DNA from: CAYWNA01 sp964459305
Lineage (GTDB): Bacteria > Planctomycetota > Planctomycetia > Pirellulales > Pirellulaceae
Direction of reading: 5' to 3'
NCBI GenBank assembly: GCA_964459305.1
Contig: CAYWNA010000082.1
Span: 1-48,219 of the forward strand
Length of the DNA: 48,219 nucleotides
A model generated the notes under the pieces. The model did no database searches. It worked only from the letters and a program-made list of their open reading frames with translations, and was not told where the DNA came from. A program made the translations under genes and the position numbers. Below are positions 11,501-20,042 of this stretch, in pieces; position 1 is the stretch's first letter, and every line of letters begins with the position of its first letter.

Positions 11501-14500
11501 TGGACGTCAGCACAAACGGCGGCGCTACAGCTTACAGCGCGGCGACCGACACGGGGCGTCTTGGCGTGACGGACGTGAATGACGCTCCGGTTCTGAAACC
11601 CGTCTCACCCCACATGGGAATCACCGACATAGTGACCCCCATCGAGGTGATGCTGGAGAAATTCGTCGTGACTTCGGACAATTGCACTGTCGGGATCTGC
11701 GACCTTGACCGTGATGCGGTGGTCGGCGGAATTGCGATCACCGCGGTTAACGGCTTGGGGACGTGGGCTTACTCGACGGACGGTGTGAACTTCAGCAATC
11801 TTCCGGCGGTTGACACGAGTTCTGCATGGTTGCTGCACCGCAGCGACAAACTGCGTTACACGCCAAATGGTGTCGACGACGAGACGGCAACCATTACTTA
11901 CCGCGCCTGGGATGCTACCAAGGGCAATGCCGGGGCGGCCGAGGACGTTACCAATAGCGGTGGCGAGACGGCGTTCAGCGTAGGGAGTGACGTAGCCGGG
12001 TTGATCGTTACACCAATCAATGGCCCGCCGGTGATTGGGGACCCGGCAACGACTCTGAGTTACCACGAAAACGACGCGCCCAAGCCGATTTTCCCAGGCT
12101 TGACGGTCACCGATGCTACCTCACCTGACTTCGACGGCGGATGGTTGTTAGCGTCCATTCTAAGTGGCGGGTCGCCGAACGACCGACTGGCGATTGCCAA
12201 CACTGGGGGCATTTTCGTTCCATCCAACACCGACACCGTTTGGTTTGACAGCGGTGGCGGGCTCAACCTGATCGGCAGTTTCTCCGTCGTGGGATGGAAT
12301 CTGAAGGTCGATCTGGTCACTGCAAACGCGACTCCCGCCGCCATCAAGGCGCTCGCGTTGGCTGTCACCTACGAGAACGTCTCCGACGATCCAAGCGATA
12401 ACAATCGCGCGATGCGGCTGACCATCGCCGACGGCGATGGAGGGAACGATATGGCTTTTGTCGGCCAAACCATCACCGTGACATCCGAGAACGACCTGCC
12501 TTTGGTTGACAACGAGTCGTATGAAGTCTTTATGGGAGACACGTTGAGCGTTAGTTTCCTTCAGGGCGTTTTGGCAAACGACACGGACCCGGAGGGGAGT
12601 CCGCTGACGGCGGAACTGGCTGTTAGCCCGGTCAAGGGTAAGCTGACGTTTAACGACGATGGCTCGTTCACGTACACTCCCAACGCCCTGTCCTTTGGTA
12701 TTGACAGCTTCGCCTACAAAGCCTCCGACGGCACGGAGCAATCTGCAGCTCTGTCTGTGGCTATCAATGTGTTGCTGCCGGCCACGAACCCCTCCTATCC
12801 TGTGGACGTCAACGCCGACGGTTTCCGGTCGCCGCTGGATTCCTTGTTGATTGCCAACTACATCGCCCTCAACGGCACCGGGCCGGTACCCCAACCGCCT
12901 GCATCACCGCCGTTTGTCGATTTCAACGGTGACGGCCAAGTTACGACCGAAGATGCTTTGGCTGCCGCCGCCGACGTGGAGAGCCAAGGGGCGGGGCCGC
13001 TGCCTCCGCCGCGATTGGTAATGCCGCAGACCCCACCCGTGCTGGCTTCCGGCGAATTCGTTCGACTGCGTCTAGAAGCGACCGATGATACAGGGGCACC
13101 GATAACGACCGTTCCGGCAGGCGAGCAGTTCTTCCTGGATGTGTTGGTGTCGGATCGACGAGCGGATCCACAGGGCGTGTTCTCGGCGTACCTCGATGTG
13201 AATTACGACAACGTGCGGCTTTCGCTGGCTGGCCCCCTGAGTTTCGTTGGCGATTTTCCGGATTTCGCCACGGGCGATTCAGCGACCCCAGGATCGATCG
13301 ACGAAGTCGGTGCGGGGCGCACGAGTTCTTTGCCGGGCGGAGAGGAACGCCTGCTCGCTCGCATGCCGTTCACGGCCGACTCTCGGGGCCAAGCAACCTT
13401 CACAGCCAATCCCGCCGATGTGTTGCCTGCCGGGCAGGTTCTGTTGTTCGGTATCGACGGGCCGATTCCCGAAGACAACGTTGTCATCCAGGGCGTGACG
13501 ATTACTGTCACGGGGCCGCCCGAAGCCGTCGACGACGGGTACGACGCGGACGAGGACACTCCGCTCGACGTGGCCGCACCTGGTGTACTGAATAACGACT
13601 CGGATGACGAGCAAGATCCCCTGACGGCCGTGCTGGTCAATGGGCCCTCATTCGGTTCGCTGGTCTGGGATCCGGATTTGGATGGTTCGTTCGTCTACAC
13701 GCCGAATGATGATTTCTTCGGCGTGGACCAGTTCACATACAAAGCCAACGACGGATTCTTCGATTCCCTCCCGGCGACGGTGACCATCAACGTCGCGGGA
13801 TCCAACGATACACCGGTCGCCGTTGATGACCGCTACGGCGCATACAAGGACGAGGCGCTCAGCGTCGCCGCCAATGAAGGTGTGCTGGCAAACGACAGTG
13901 ACCCCGACCGAGACAACTTGACTGCGTCCCTCGTACAGGGACCATCGGACGGGACCTTGACGCTGAACACAGACGGGTCATTTACCTATACGCCCAACCT
14001 CGGCTTCGGCGGTTCCGACCATTTCACGTACCAAGCGTACGACGGCACGGTTCTCTCGGACCCCGCCACCGTGGACTTGGACGTGCTGTTCGGCTGGCAG
14101 AACACCACGTATCCGGTAGACATCAGCGGCGACGGCTTCGCTTCGCCCCTGGATGCACTGTTGGTTTTCAACGAAGTGGATCGAAACGGCAATCGCTCGT
14201 TGCCTCGTCCACCCGTTCCACCCGACGCGCCTCCGCCGTTCTTCGATTTCAACGATGACGGTGTCGTGTCGTCGTTTGACGGCCTGAAGGTATTGGACGA
14301 TCTGAACGCAAACGGCGCACGGCAGCTAGACGATCTACCGCTCGTGCCGCCGATAACGCCGCAATTGCCCGGCGGCGATCTAGTCGGTTTTCGGCTGGAG
14401 ACAACCGACGCGGCGGGCAATCCAGCTACCGAGTATGGCGTCGGCGATGAGTTCTTCCTGAACGTGCTGGTCGACGATTTGCGAACGCTGGGAGGCGGTG

Positions 14501-15957
14501 TTTTTTCCGCCTACGCCGACTTCACCTATGATCCGGCCGCAATGGCCACAAGTGGCCCTGTGCAGTTCGGCGCCGATTTTCCCAATGTCCACGCCGCAAA
14601 CGCGGGTACCCCAGGCTTCTTAGAAGACGCTGGCGCGGCGCAATCTTCCATAACCGCCGGGGGCGGGGAACTGCTACTGCTGAAAGTCCCGTTCCAGGCG
14701 ACGGCGATTGGCCAATACACAATCGCGGCCAACTCGGCCGGCGTCTCGACGGTCACTGATGTGACGTTGCGCGGCATTGATGGCCCGATTCCAGTGGACA
14801 GAATTGTCTATGGATCGGCCGCGGTTACCATCATCCAGTCCGACGCGGACGTCGACGGGGTCAGGGATCGCGAGGAGGACGGCGCGCCGAATGGCGGCGA
14901 TGGAAACGTCGACGGCACGCTGGACAGTCAGCAAGTGCATGTAGCTTCCCTCGCCAGCCCGGTGAACGGTCTCTACGTGACGCTTGCCGGGCCGCCGCAG
15001 ACGGTTTTGGAGGACGTGCGCTTCGTTGACAATCCTTCACCCGGCGACGCCCCATCTAATGTCGCCTTCTCGATGGGCTTCCTCGAATTCCAGCTCAGTG
15101 GACTCACACCTGGCGATCCTGCGATGGTGACGGTCCATCTGCAGACCGGTGTTACGGCAAACACGTATTACCGGTTCGGCCCTACGCCGGAGAACCAAAC
15201 ACCGCACTGGTATCCGTTCCTGTTCGACGGGTCGACCGGAGCCAAAATCTTGTCCGACCGGATCGAACTGCATTTTGTCGACGGTGGGCGCGGAGACAGC
15301 GACCTGACGGCAAACGGGATCATTGTCGAGCCGGGCGCTGTCGGCCTGGTCTTGCGACCATGGCAAAACCCGGACAAACCTGAGGACGTGAACAACGATG
15401 GGCAGGTCACGCCGATGGACGTACTTGCCCTCGTGACCCAAATCAATGCGAACGGTCCTCGCGTGTTGCCGTTGGTGCCCGAACCAGGCGAGGCGATACC
15501 GCCGTATTGGGACGTTACCGGCGACGGCGAACTCACGGCATCAGACGCGTTGCAGATCATCAACCTGATCAACAAAGAGGGCGGCGGCTCAGGAGAATTC
15601 GTCGGCTTGTATTCAGCAGCCACGCGAGAACCGCGTTCGGCATACGCGGGTGCTCTCGATTCCAACCTGGCCACGGTCTTCAGCGTAGATGCATTAAGGG
15701 CCAGTGGCCAAGTTCTATCGGATCCCGCAGATCGTCTGCGCGACCAGAACGCATCGAACCGGTCTGCCGTCGATGGCGTCTATCGAGATCTTGGGCGCAC
15801 GTCTATCGTTGCCGCACGTCGGCCGGCTACTCGGGTCGCACGACGTGTACCCTCGGTCGATTCGTCGTCACCATGGACCGCTCCAGAGTCCGATTTGGAC
15901 CAAGCCATGTCGGACATCGCCGCCGACATAACCGACTTCTGGCAGGGAAAAGCGTAG
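5506..15957 (+). CDS. Giant secreted LEPR-XLL protein with propeller, FG-GAP, dockerin and cohesin-like modules
   Basis: About 3,483 residues. ATG 5506 has GAGG ten bases upstream; GTG 5458 and ATG 5533 are alternatives. A basic Arg/Lys-rich N-terminus leads into LECRRLL (residues 38-44), the LEPR-XLL signature of giant planctomycete exported proteins. Order: SdrD-B-like domain with Asp/Asn calcium loops (about 46-180); three related propeller-type modules, each opening GNILV and containing LxIxNGxxxxRLxxFD (about 184-557, 575-900, 1043-1339); cadherin-like domains interspersed; seven 49-residue FG-GAP repeats (about 1529-1862); more cadherin-like domains; dockerin-like pairs at about 2426-2502, 2866-2942 and 3294-3362; two cohesin-like domains at about 2513-2670 and 2955-3112; and a choice-of-anchor-like region before the last dockerin. 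Probably a surface adhesin or scaffold; ligand unknown. Confidence 0.9.
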   Translation: MPQPSSVQSMRHSTRPKRRNRAKKGCRKRRRKLFFEPLECRRLLASIAGKVVHDFDADGVVEASEPGLEDWFVYVDRNNSGGFDEAELFDDENGNELFDDGESYTDANGNGQYDFEPFDYTDIDGSYLLTDLPAAPHVVAQVDQAGWEQTFPPGTGRHTVVVTADQDVTGINFANQKEFTSFDSGNILVVRSSFVDNDLLIEYTPDGQVVQTVVIPGSEDGSRVIAKDLVLDGQGNLQIFNGYDDVRLTTFDPDAVDPEKPSDTAVGFSDTDVLEWDMGRTFNEWGDIAAVGDYIFANEHVDDAGTADGIIRFDANDLSFERFSDGFGLPTEMTVGLDGLLYTLNASFNNTTVYVHDPLTVDPVRSFNMPERLYSVAVDADGNLYATTDTELKHFAPDGSFVKSIVKDNAQVFASDTGVDKAADTIVFEEDHRFVHGQAVAYSDGGGTAPLGLEDDSTYYVVGMDATTVKLASSHENAMAVNPIAIDLDNTNAAGDQHSLRARFGGDDVAIGHNGKLLLTSKLQIDITDTNFSAFSSFGLPGDAATNFVAFATFVQDPVGGGAGGGDDDFGTFTAGNILVSNSPRTGGDPKLFEYTPFGQMVQEFDIPTFESTVGARDLVMDSTAKLQIYNGTFEPRLSTFDPHFVPTTGQVIGFGTPTPHKKFEGWSTANNVTFGGITAFGNFVYATDDNTNDDTAGENFDDLNGNGKHDDGESFVDANNNGQYDDASRGIVRYNIATGVFERFHSDQGEIIDIAVGLDGLLYTLGPVGAPIGTVVHKYHPVSMAPLGTLTLPANHRAIAVDADGAIFAVNPEIHRYDANGVLQDEIIANGDIHYFFALPDDDRIGGLADIDIDQDGRLLIASHDGHILMSDRDFTSIFAFQTRESDGHNFAAFVSPSRGLPKANWDAFTVDEDSTDNELEVLINDKVGELGILMIASVDQPTHGGTVGVVGSTTVSYTPSSNFVGTETFTYTITDGAGGTDRAVVTVTVEGTANYSAVDDIYQTAEDDPGPNGLGYEVPATAGLLANDGQLDIFPVFTPGNILVTHSPIGTRANALLQEYTTQGTLVNTVILPDFSEGKNGDVRDVVLDSNGNVQIYNGTFTPRLTEYDSVEEVLTNEPFANWNTARNVTFGGLATWGKYVYATDQEVTGDDGDVHEGIIRFDVETGSSRRYVDDGDFIDLAVGLDGYLYALGPGGSSPGEYIRVYDPETMVLSHEIQLPLPPGQQTRDYRAIAVDGASDIYAVRLRDPYVYAFDSSGNYLRRGNSGIGTEADFSDIDIHENGASLLIANVNFSNSASPNDGDVLFTTTALNSFSSPLQAPDASSDMKFATWVQAPVGALNGPLVVTSYTQPSHGTVDVFVDGSFTYTPDPDFFGQDSFNYVAGNAGGMQRGATVTIDVTPVNDRPILTAVLPSAVSDEDQPYTIPLTAIINGDAGTTTIITDVDINDPVGGVAVTGVSGTGVWSYSTNGSVFVDVGVVSTDEPLLLPRHADIRFTPSGGSGGTATFTYWAWDASTGLGRLVWHGNDGNQNFTPNIVSGAADFADTTTADLNGDGLIDILSASPDDDRIAWYQNNGNGTFTPRPVTNAADGAFSVFAADMDGDGDTDVLSASRNDDKIAWYENRGWFFTPHTITTAANGASSVFAADVDGDGDIDVLSASENDDKIAWYQNNGDTTFTAHTITTAADGASSVFAADLDRDGDIDILSASGNDDTIAWYENDGLASFTPHTITSSADGAREVFAADLNGDGYTDVLSASENDDTIAWYENNGDKTFTAHAITTTADGASGVFAADVNRNGHLDVLSASRGDNTIAWYRNDGAGNFIAFDVDTLAVGARTVHAADVNGDGYMDIVSALRNENAFSVNEDRLTVTLTDLNDAPVLVPSSPVMGFEDEHTIFEIAVGDFVTGVSDPDPPPDGGVGLKGIALVDAAGNGGWEYSVNGGPFKPLTGVSEEEALLMDPDDRLRYTPDGLNGETATVTYRAWDKTDGRTADGVPVDVSTNGGATAYSAATDTGRLGVTDVNDAPVLKPVSPHMGITDIVTPIEVMLEKFVVTSDNCTVGICDLDRDAVVGGIAITAVNGLGTWAYSTDGVNFSNLPAVDTSSAWLLHRSDKLRYTPNGVDDETATITYRAWDATKGNAGAAEDVTNSGGETAFSVGSDVAGLIVTPINGPPVIGDPATTLSYHENDAPKPIFPGLTVTDATSPDFDGGWLLASILSGGSPNDRLAIANTGGIFVPSNTDTVWFDSGGGLNLIGSFSVVGWNLKVDLVTANATPAAIKALALAVTYENVSDDPSDNNRAMRLTIADGDGGNDMAFVGQTITVTSENDLPLVDNESYEVFMGDTLSVSFLQGVLANDTDPEGSPLTAELAVSPVKGKLTFNDDGSFTYTPNALSFGIDSFAYKASDGTEQSAALSVAINVLLPATNPSYPVDVNADGFRSPLDSLLIANYIALNGTGPVPQPPASPPFVDFNGDGQVTTEDALAAAADVESQGAGPLPPPRLVMPQTPPVLASGEFVRLRLEATDDTGAPITTVPAGEQFFLDVLVSDRRADPQGVFSAYLDVNYDNVRLSLAGPLSFVGDFPDFATGDSATPGSIDEVGAGRTSSLPGGEERLLARMPFTADSRGQATFTANPADVLPAGQVLLFGIDGPIPEDNVVIQGVTITVTGPPEAVDDGYDADEDTPLDVAAPGVLNNDSDDEQDPLTAVLVNGPSFGSLVWDPDLDGSFVYTPNDDFFGVDQFTYKANDGFFDSLPATVTINVAGSNDTPVAVDDRYGAYKDEALSVAANEGVLANDSDPDRDNLTASLVQGPSDGTLTLNTDGSFTYTPNLGFGGSDHFTYQAYDGTVLSDPATVDLDVLFGWQNTTYPVDISGDGFASPLDALLVFNEVDRNGNRSLPRPPVPPDAPPPFFDFNDDGVVSSFDGLKVLDDLNANGARQLDDLPLVPPITPQLPGGDLVGFRLETTDAAGNPATEYGVGDEFFLNVLVDDLRTLGGGVFSAYADFTYDPAAMATSGPVQFGADFPNVHAANAGTPGFLEDAGAAQSSITAGGGELLLLKVPFQATAIGQYTIAANSAGVSTVTDVTLRGIDGPIPVDRIVYGSAAVTIIQSDADVDGVRDREEDGAPNGGDGNVDGTLDSQQVHVASLASPVNGLYVTLAGPPQTVLEDVRFVDNPSPGDAPSNVAFSMGFLEFQLSGLTPGDPAMVTVHLQTGVTANTYYRFGPTPENQTPHWYPFLFDGSTGAKILSDRIELHFVDGGRGDSDLTANGIIVEPGAVGLVLRPWQNPDKPEDVNNDGQVTPMDVLALVTQINANGPRVLPLVPEPGEAIPPYWDVTGDGELTASDALQIINLINKEGGGSGEFVGLYSAATREPRSAYAGALDSNLATVFSVDALRASGQVLSDPADRLRDQNASNRSAVDGVYRDLGRTSIVAARRPATRVARRVPSVDSSSPWTAPESDLDQAMSDIAADITDFWQGKA
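10156..11095 (+). repeat. Seven tandem 147-bp units encoding FG-GAP repeats
   Basis: The GCGGA(C/T) codon pair opening each calcium loop recurs at 10156, 10303, 10447, 10594, 10741, 10888 and 11035, a period of 147 bp with one 144-bp unit. Each unit encodes AADxxGDGxxDxLSAS followed by DDxIAWYxNNG. The units agree at protein level and much of the DNA level, pointing to recent tandem amplification or gene conversion. Within the giant gene it probably forms a complete seven-bladed propeller. Confidence 0.9.
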
Positions 15958-16322
15958 CTGGAATAGAGCCTTGCCGCAGCACAACCTTCGCATATTCCCC
16001 CGTATCGCTCTAGACCCGTTTTGCGCGCCAACTCTGCCTGGAAGCAGGCTGAAGCTGGACTCCACCTGAAGCAACGGCGCGCTGATGTAGCGGGTGCTGT
16101 ACTCAGTACCGCGTACCCGGTACGATGTTCCCTGCCGTCCCAGACATACCATCCGTGGACAAGTCTGACCTGTAGCCGAACTCGCCAGAGTTTGGTTTTC
16201 CCTACGCAGACCAAAGTCTGGTGACTTCGGCTACATGCGGAAAAGTGTCAATCTTGCGCGCGGGTGGTATACCTCACCGATCCGCCCTCTGCGGAATGAA
16301 TGCTGTGCAAAAAGGATATCCC
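15958..16322. other. Intergenic region with a palindromic element
   Basis: This 365-bp gap separates the giant gene from the glycoside-hydrolase-like gene. It holds a long near-perfect hairpin at 16172-16234 (listed separately) and a ribosome binding site (AAGGA) before ATG 16323. I see no other gene or RNA in it. Confidence 0.5.
16172..16234. repeat. Hairpin-forming palindrome with 25-bp arms
   Basis: The left arm 16172-16196 begins GTAGCCGAA and the right arm 16210-16234 ends TTCGGCTAC. The arms pair over 25 positions with two mismatches and one G-T wobble, around a 13-base loop. No run of T follows on either strand, so it is not a standard intrinsic terminator. It looks like a dispersed palindromic repeat (REP/MITE class), which may also act as an RNA processing or termination structure between the two genes. 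Confidence 0.75.
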
Positions 16323-19300
16323 ATGTTTCGTTTCGGCCTTGCGGTGTTGTGCCCGGTTTGTCTGCTCGTTTTTTGCGGCAGCGTCTTTCCCGGCGATTGG
16401 CATCATCCGCTCTATTTGGATGGTGGGGCGTATTGGCAGCAGCGTGTCCCGGTGCGGGTACATAACGAGACGGAAGCCGCACTTGTTGGCCATCCAGTGG
16501 CGGTCGATGTTGGCATCGGCGCCGGCGAGGCCGCGTTGGCCGGTCGCCGGGCTGAATCGATCCGTGTCTGTGACGCGCGAGGCACCGAGTTGCTGTTTGC
16601 ACTGTACGGACCGGATGGCGCCGCAGTCGCCGGGGGCCCGATTCCCAAAGACAGCACACTAGTGATCCCCGCCGAATGCGAGCCGAACGGCGTGGCCCTC
16701 TTCTATGTCTACTTCCACAACGCTGCCGCTGGGCCGCTGCCCGATTTCCTCAGCGTTCGGACCAAGTTGGCCAACGGCGACGCAGAATTGGGCATTGGCG
16801 ACACGCCGGCCGGTTGGACCCACGACCTGCCCGATGCGCAGCATCGCGCGTCGTGGACGGGTGAAAATCCGAAGTCGGGCCGCCGGTGCCTGAAGACAGT
16901 GGTAGCCGACGGCGCAGAACCGACCTGGATCGCCACGCGTCAACATGGCATCCGCATCACCGGCGGAGCCAGGTATCGCATGCAGGCCTGGGTCCGAGGA
17001 GAAAACGTGCGCGGCTTCGCCGGTTGGTACATTCACGTGGGGAACAGCGAGAATTCGATGATGATGGCCCCGACGCTGTCGGCCGGCGATGGTACGTTTC
17101 CATGGAAGCAACTCAGCACGGAATTCACCGCTCCGGATGATGCCAACCGCATCAGCCTGGGCACCGTGCTACGCGGCACCGGCACGGCTTGGTTCGACAA
17201 CGTGACGCTCGATTGTCTCTCGCCAGGCAGAATCCGAGCGGAAGCTGGTCCGGCCGAGTCGATTCAGCTACGCGAGGTAGGGACGGATGTACCATGGCAC
17301 GGTGACCAACTGCCCGGTGGGGCAGTCAGCAGGCACCGCGCCGCAATAAACGCGATGAATCTGCGGGCCGCGGACCTCGGTCCCGCGCTGGTGTCGGTCG
17401 ACCTGTGGCGGCTCGAAGCGAGGATGCGAGGTCGCTTGAATCGGGGCTCAATCGTGGTGACGCTGGATGGCGATCCCATCCCGCACCGTTTCTTTGGCGA
17501 CCAATTGCTTTTGCAGGCCAATTTGCCGGCGCGTTCGCAGCTACGCTACTACGTCTATTTCTCGGACGACGCGAGTTTCCCCCCACGTGACACGACGGAC
17601 GAAGCTGGCGTCGTAAGCGAACCGTCGAACCTGATTCAAAATCCGGGGTTTGAAACAGGCGAACCCGTACCCGACGCATGGACCACGAGCAGTCCACTTC
17701 AAAACGCGCAGGGCGTGGCATTTGGAGTTGATGCACCGGGATGTGATGGCATGGGAAAGCGGTGTGCAAAGATGCACGTTCCGTCTGATGCACCAAATGC
17801 GTGGAGGGGCTGGCATCAGAGCGTGCCGGTCACGCCCGGTCGCACTTACCTGCTTTCGGCATGGGGCAAGTGCAAAGACATCGAAGGCGGGGAAGTTCGT
17901 GTCCATGCGCACCGCCGGAGGGCCACGGGGGAACTGTCGGCGCACTCACCATTTCTGAGCGTCGGCCCAGGCGTGACAGGCACCGCAGACTGGCAGTTGA
18001 TGTCAGGCGCGATCACGATTCCCGAAGATACCGTCAACTTGCAACTGCATTTGACCATGGAGCAATCAGGTACGGTATGGCACGACAATGTTGCCCTGAC
18101 GGAGATCGTTCCGGGCAGGATCGTCCGACTCGAAGGAAGACCCGGCGCCCGGTCTGAACCGCTTGCCGTCTGGCAGGTCCCGGCAGTCGTCAAGGTGTTC
18201 CAGGACGATCCGGCGCCGCGCGATGCGCCACCCATCGAAATCGCCGCCGCTCGTAACGAATACGAACCGCTGCAGCTGGCCATACGCTCCACTCGGCCTG
18301 TGTCGGAGGTACGGATCGAAGTCGAGCCACCGGTGGGCCCAAATCGATTCCGACTTGACAACATCGAGATCGCTGTCGCCCGTTTTGTGCCGATCGACCA
18401 TCCGACCAACTACTATCAGTCCGAAAGTCCGGCTTGGCACCGAAAGACTCCAGCCTCGCGAGGCGGTTGCGACGGCTGGGCCGGTATGTGGCCGGATCCA
18501 TTGGTTCCACAAGAAACTTTCGATGCGCGGCCAAACACCACGCAACCTATCTGGATTACGCTCGCAGTACCCAAGAAGGCACCGGCTGGGGATTACCGCG
18601 GCAAAGTGCGGCTGATAGCAAAGGATAGCCCGATCGCCGAGGTGCCGTTTCGCGTGCACGTTTGGGACTTCGCGCTGGCGGACGAGAGCCATGTGGCAGC
18701 GATTTACGACGTGCGTTTGGGGCCGGGCGCGGCGTTGTGGGGCAAACCGATGGATGAGATGCATCAGGAAGTCATTCGCTTTATGGCCTCGCGACGGCTC
18801 TGCCCAGATACCATCAGTCCCCCACCGAGCTTCCGCAGGCAGAATGGTCATGTCACGGCCGACTTCGGCGAATTCGACAAGGCTGCCGAGGTATACTTCG
18901 ACCAGTTGAAGTTCCCATTCGCCTACACTCCGTGGAACCTCTACCTGTTCGGCTGGGGGCACCCTCCGAAGACCATCTTCGGCGAGCGGCCCTACGAAGG
19001 CGAACCGCCGTACGAGAATGCCGATCGCAACCGTTTGCGGCCGGAGTACAAACGGGTCTACCAAAAGATGCTCAAACTGTTTTGGGATCACCTGAAGGAA
19101 AAGGGCTGGCACAAAAAGGTCGTCCTGTACATCTCCGACGAGCCCTTTGACCGCCACCAGCACATTCTCGACCAGATGAAGGCGTTGTGCGATATGATTC
19201 ACGAGGTAGATCCCGCGATACCTATTTACTGCAGCACATGGAAACACGTGCCCGAGTGGGACGGGTATCTTGATGTCTGGGGGATTGGCCACGACGGTCG

Positions 19301-19871
19301 CGTGCCGCCGGAGAAGATGGCCGAGCTGCGCGCCGCCGGCGACCGACTCTGGTACACAACCGACGGGCAAATGTGCACGGACACGCCGTATTGCGCCGTC
19401 GAACGGCTGTTGCCCCATTACTGTTTCAAGTACGGTGTCGAGGCTTACGAGTTCTGGGGCGTCGGCTGGCTAACGTACGATCCATTCCGCTTCGGTTGGC
19501 ATTCGTACATCCATCAATCCAGCGAGCCGGGAAGCTCATATTGGATCCGGTACCCGAACGGCGACGGCTTCCTCTTGTACCCCGGCGCCGCAATCGGGCG
19601 AGAGGGACTCATCAGCTCGATCCGCTTCGAGCAGGCACGCGAAGGCGTGGAAGATTACGAGTACCTTTACCTGCTCACGCAGCTCGTCGCCAAAGCAAAG
19701 GCCGCCGGGAGAGACATTAGCGATGCAGAGAAGGCCCTGTCCTCGGCAAGAAAACTTGTAGAAATCCCGAACGCCGGCGGCCGCTATTCCACAAAGATCC
19801 TGCCCGATCCCGACGCAGTGTACCGAGTGCGATGCGGACTGGCCGAGGCCATTGAAGCGATGAGTGATTGA
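16323..19871 (+). CDS. Exported GH123/DUF4091-like glycoside hydrolase with CBM-like domains
   Basis: About 1,182 residues from ATG 16323, which has AAGGA upstream and opens a signal peptide (MFRFGLAVLCPVCLLVFCGS); the frame is open 34 codons further, without support. Two jelly-roll, carbohydrate-binding-like segments are visible: around residues 155-300, and around 440-600 starting with NLIQNPGFE. The C-terminal half (about 640-1180) resembles the GH123/DUF4091 catalytic region, with LYISDEPFDRH placing the probable catalytic Asp939-Glu940 pair, and EGVEDYEYLYLL near the end. GH123 enzymes known to me act on beta-N-acetylgalactosaminides by substrate-assisted catalysis; the actual substrate here is inferred, not shown. 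Its position behind the giant surface protein fits a polysaccharide-degrading locus, but the gap and hairpin argue against one operon. Confidence 0.8.
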   Translation: MFRFGLAVLCPVCLLVFCGSVFPGDWHHPLYLDGGAYWQQRVPVRVHNETEAALVGHPVAVDVGIGAGEAALAGRRAESIRVCDARGTELLFALYGPDGAAVAGGPIPKDSTLVIPAECEPNGVALFYVYFHNAAAGPLPDFLSVRTKLANGDAELGIGDTPAGWTHDLPDAQHRASWTGENPKSGRRCLKTVVADGAEPTWIATRQHGIRITGGARYRMQAWVRGENVRGFAGWYIHVGNSENSMMMAPTLSAGDGTFPWKQLSTEFTAPDDANRISLGTVLRGTGTAWFDNVTLDCLSPGRIRAEAGPAESIQLREVGTDVPWHGDQLPGGAVSRHRAAINAMNLRAADLGPALVSVDLWRLEARMRGRLNRGSIVVTLDGDPIPHRFFGDQLLLQANLPARSQLRYYVYFSDDASFPPRDTTDEAGVVSEPSNLIQNPGFETGEPVPDAWTTSSPLQNAQGVAFGVDAPGCDGMGKRCAKMHVPSDAPNAWRGWHQSVPVTPGRTYLLSAWGKCKDIEGGEVRVHAHRRRATGELSAHSPFLSVGPGVTGTADWQLMSGAITIPEDTVNLQLHLTMEQSGTVWHDNVALTEIVPGRIVRLEGRPGARSEPLAVWQVPAVVKVFQDDPAPRDAPPIEIAAARNEYEPLQLAIRSTRPVSEVRIEVEPPVGPNRFRLDNIEIAVARFVPIDHPTNYYQSESPAWHRKTPASRGGCDGWAGMWPDPLVPQETFDARPNTTQPIWITLAVPKKAPAGDYRGKVRLIAKDSPIAEVPFRVHVWDFALADESHVAAIYDVRLGPGAALWGKPMDEMHQEVIRFMASRRLCPDTISPPPSFRRQNGHVTADFGEFDKAAEVYFDQLKFPFAYTPWNLYLFGWGHPPKTIFGERPYEGEPPYENADRNRLRPEYKRVYQKMLKLFWDHLKEKGWHKKVVLYISDEPFDRHQHILDQMKALCDMIHEVDPAIPIYCSTWKHVPEWDGYLDVWGIGHDGRVPPEKMAELRAAGDRLWYTTDGQMCTDTPYCAVERLLPHYCFKYGVEAYEFWGVGWLTYDPFRFGWHSYIHQSSEPGSSYWIRYPNGDGFLLYPGAAIGREGLISSIRFEQAREGVEDYEYLYLLTQLVAKAKAAGRDISDAEKALSSARKLVEIPNAGGRYSTKILPDPDAVYRVRCGLAEAIEAMSD

Positions 19872-20015
19872 ACCGGAGCGTGCCGGGTGTCAGTGTTCAA
19901 TCGCCCAACCGTCGGCAAGTTTCCTGAACACGGACCCCCGAAACCTCTTGCGTGGCAATCCCGAAAAGGCGCGAAGGGAAATCACGCTCTGCGGTGATTG
20001 GGGGCCAAGAAATAC

Positions 20016-20042
20016 AAAGCGGAAGTGCATGGGAATCGAACC
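20016..20042. repeat. Left attachment site (27-bp copy of tRNA-Sec 3' end)
   Basis: The 27 bases are identical to 45696-45722 and include GCGGAAGTGCATGGGAATCG. They correspond to the 3' acceptor strand and most of the T arm of tRNA-Sec, read on the complementary strand. No D arm, anticodon arm or variable arm follows, so this is a fragment and not a second tRNA. The reading frame across it (KAEVHGNRT) is the same as in the integrase at the right end. Confidence 0.9.

Noticed and set aside
5530..14592. Several long minus-strand open frames opposite the giant gene
   Set aside because: They mirror the codon bias of the plus-strand gene, have no ribosome binding sites and no recognisable domains; the plus-strand reading has clear repeats and motifs.
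18066..19418. 450-codon minus-strand open frame opposite the glycoside-hydrolase-like gene
   Set aside because: It is the complement of a conserved catalytic region and contains no domain; it is a GC-driven shadow.
19980..20000. Small hairpin (AATCAC with GTGATT) left of the island
   Set aside because: A six-base stem without a T-run; it may be the old terminator of tRNA-Sec before integration but is too weak to list as a feature.
20016..20042. Second tRNA-Sec gene at the left end
   Set aside because: Only the 3' acceptor strand and T arm are present; the rest of the cloverleaf is missing.
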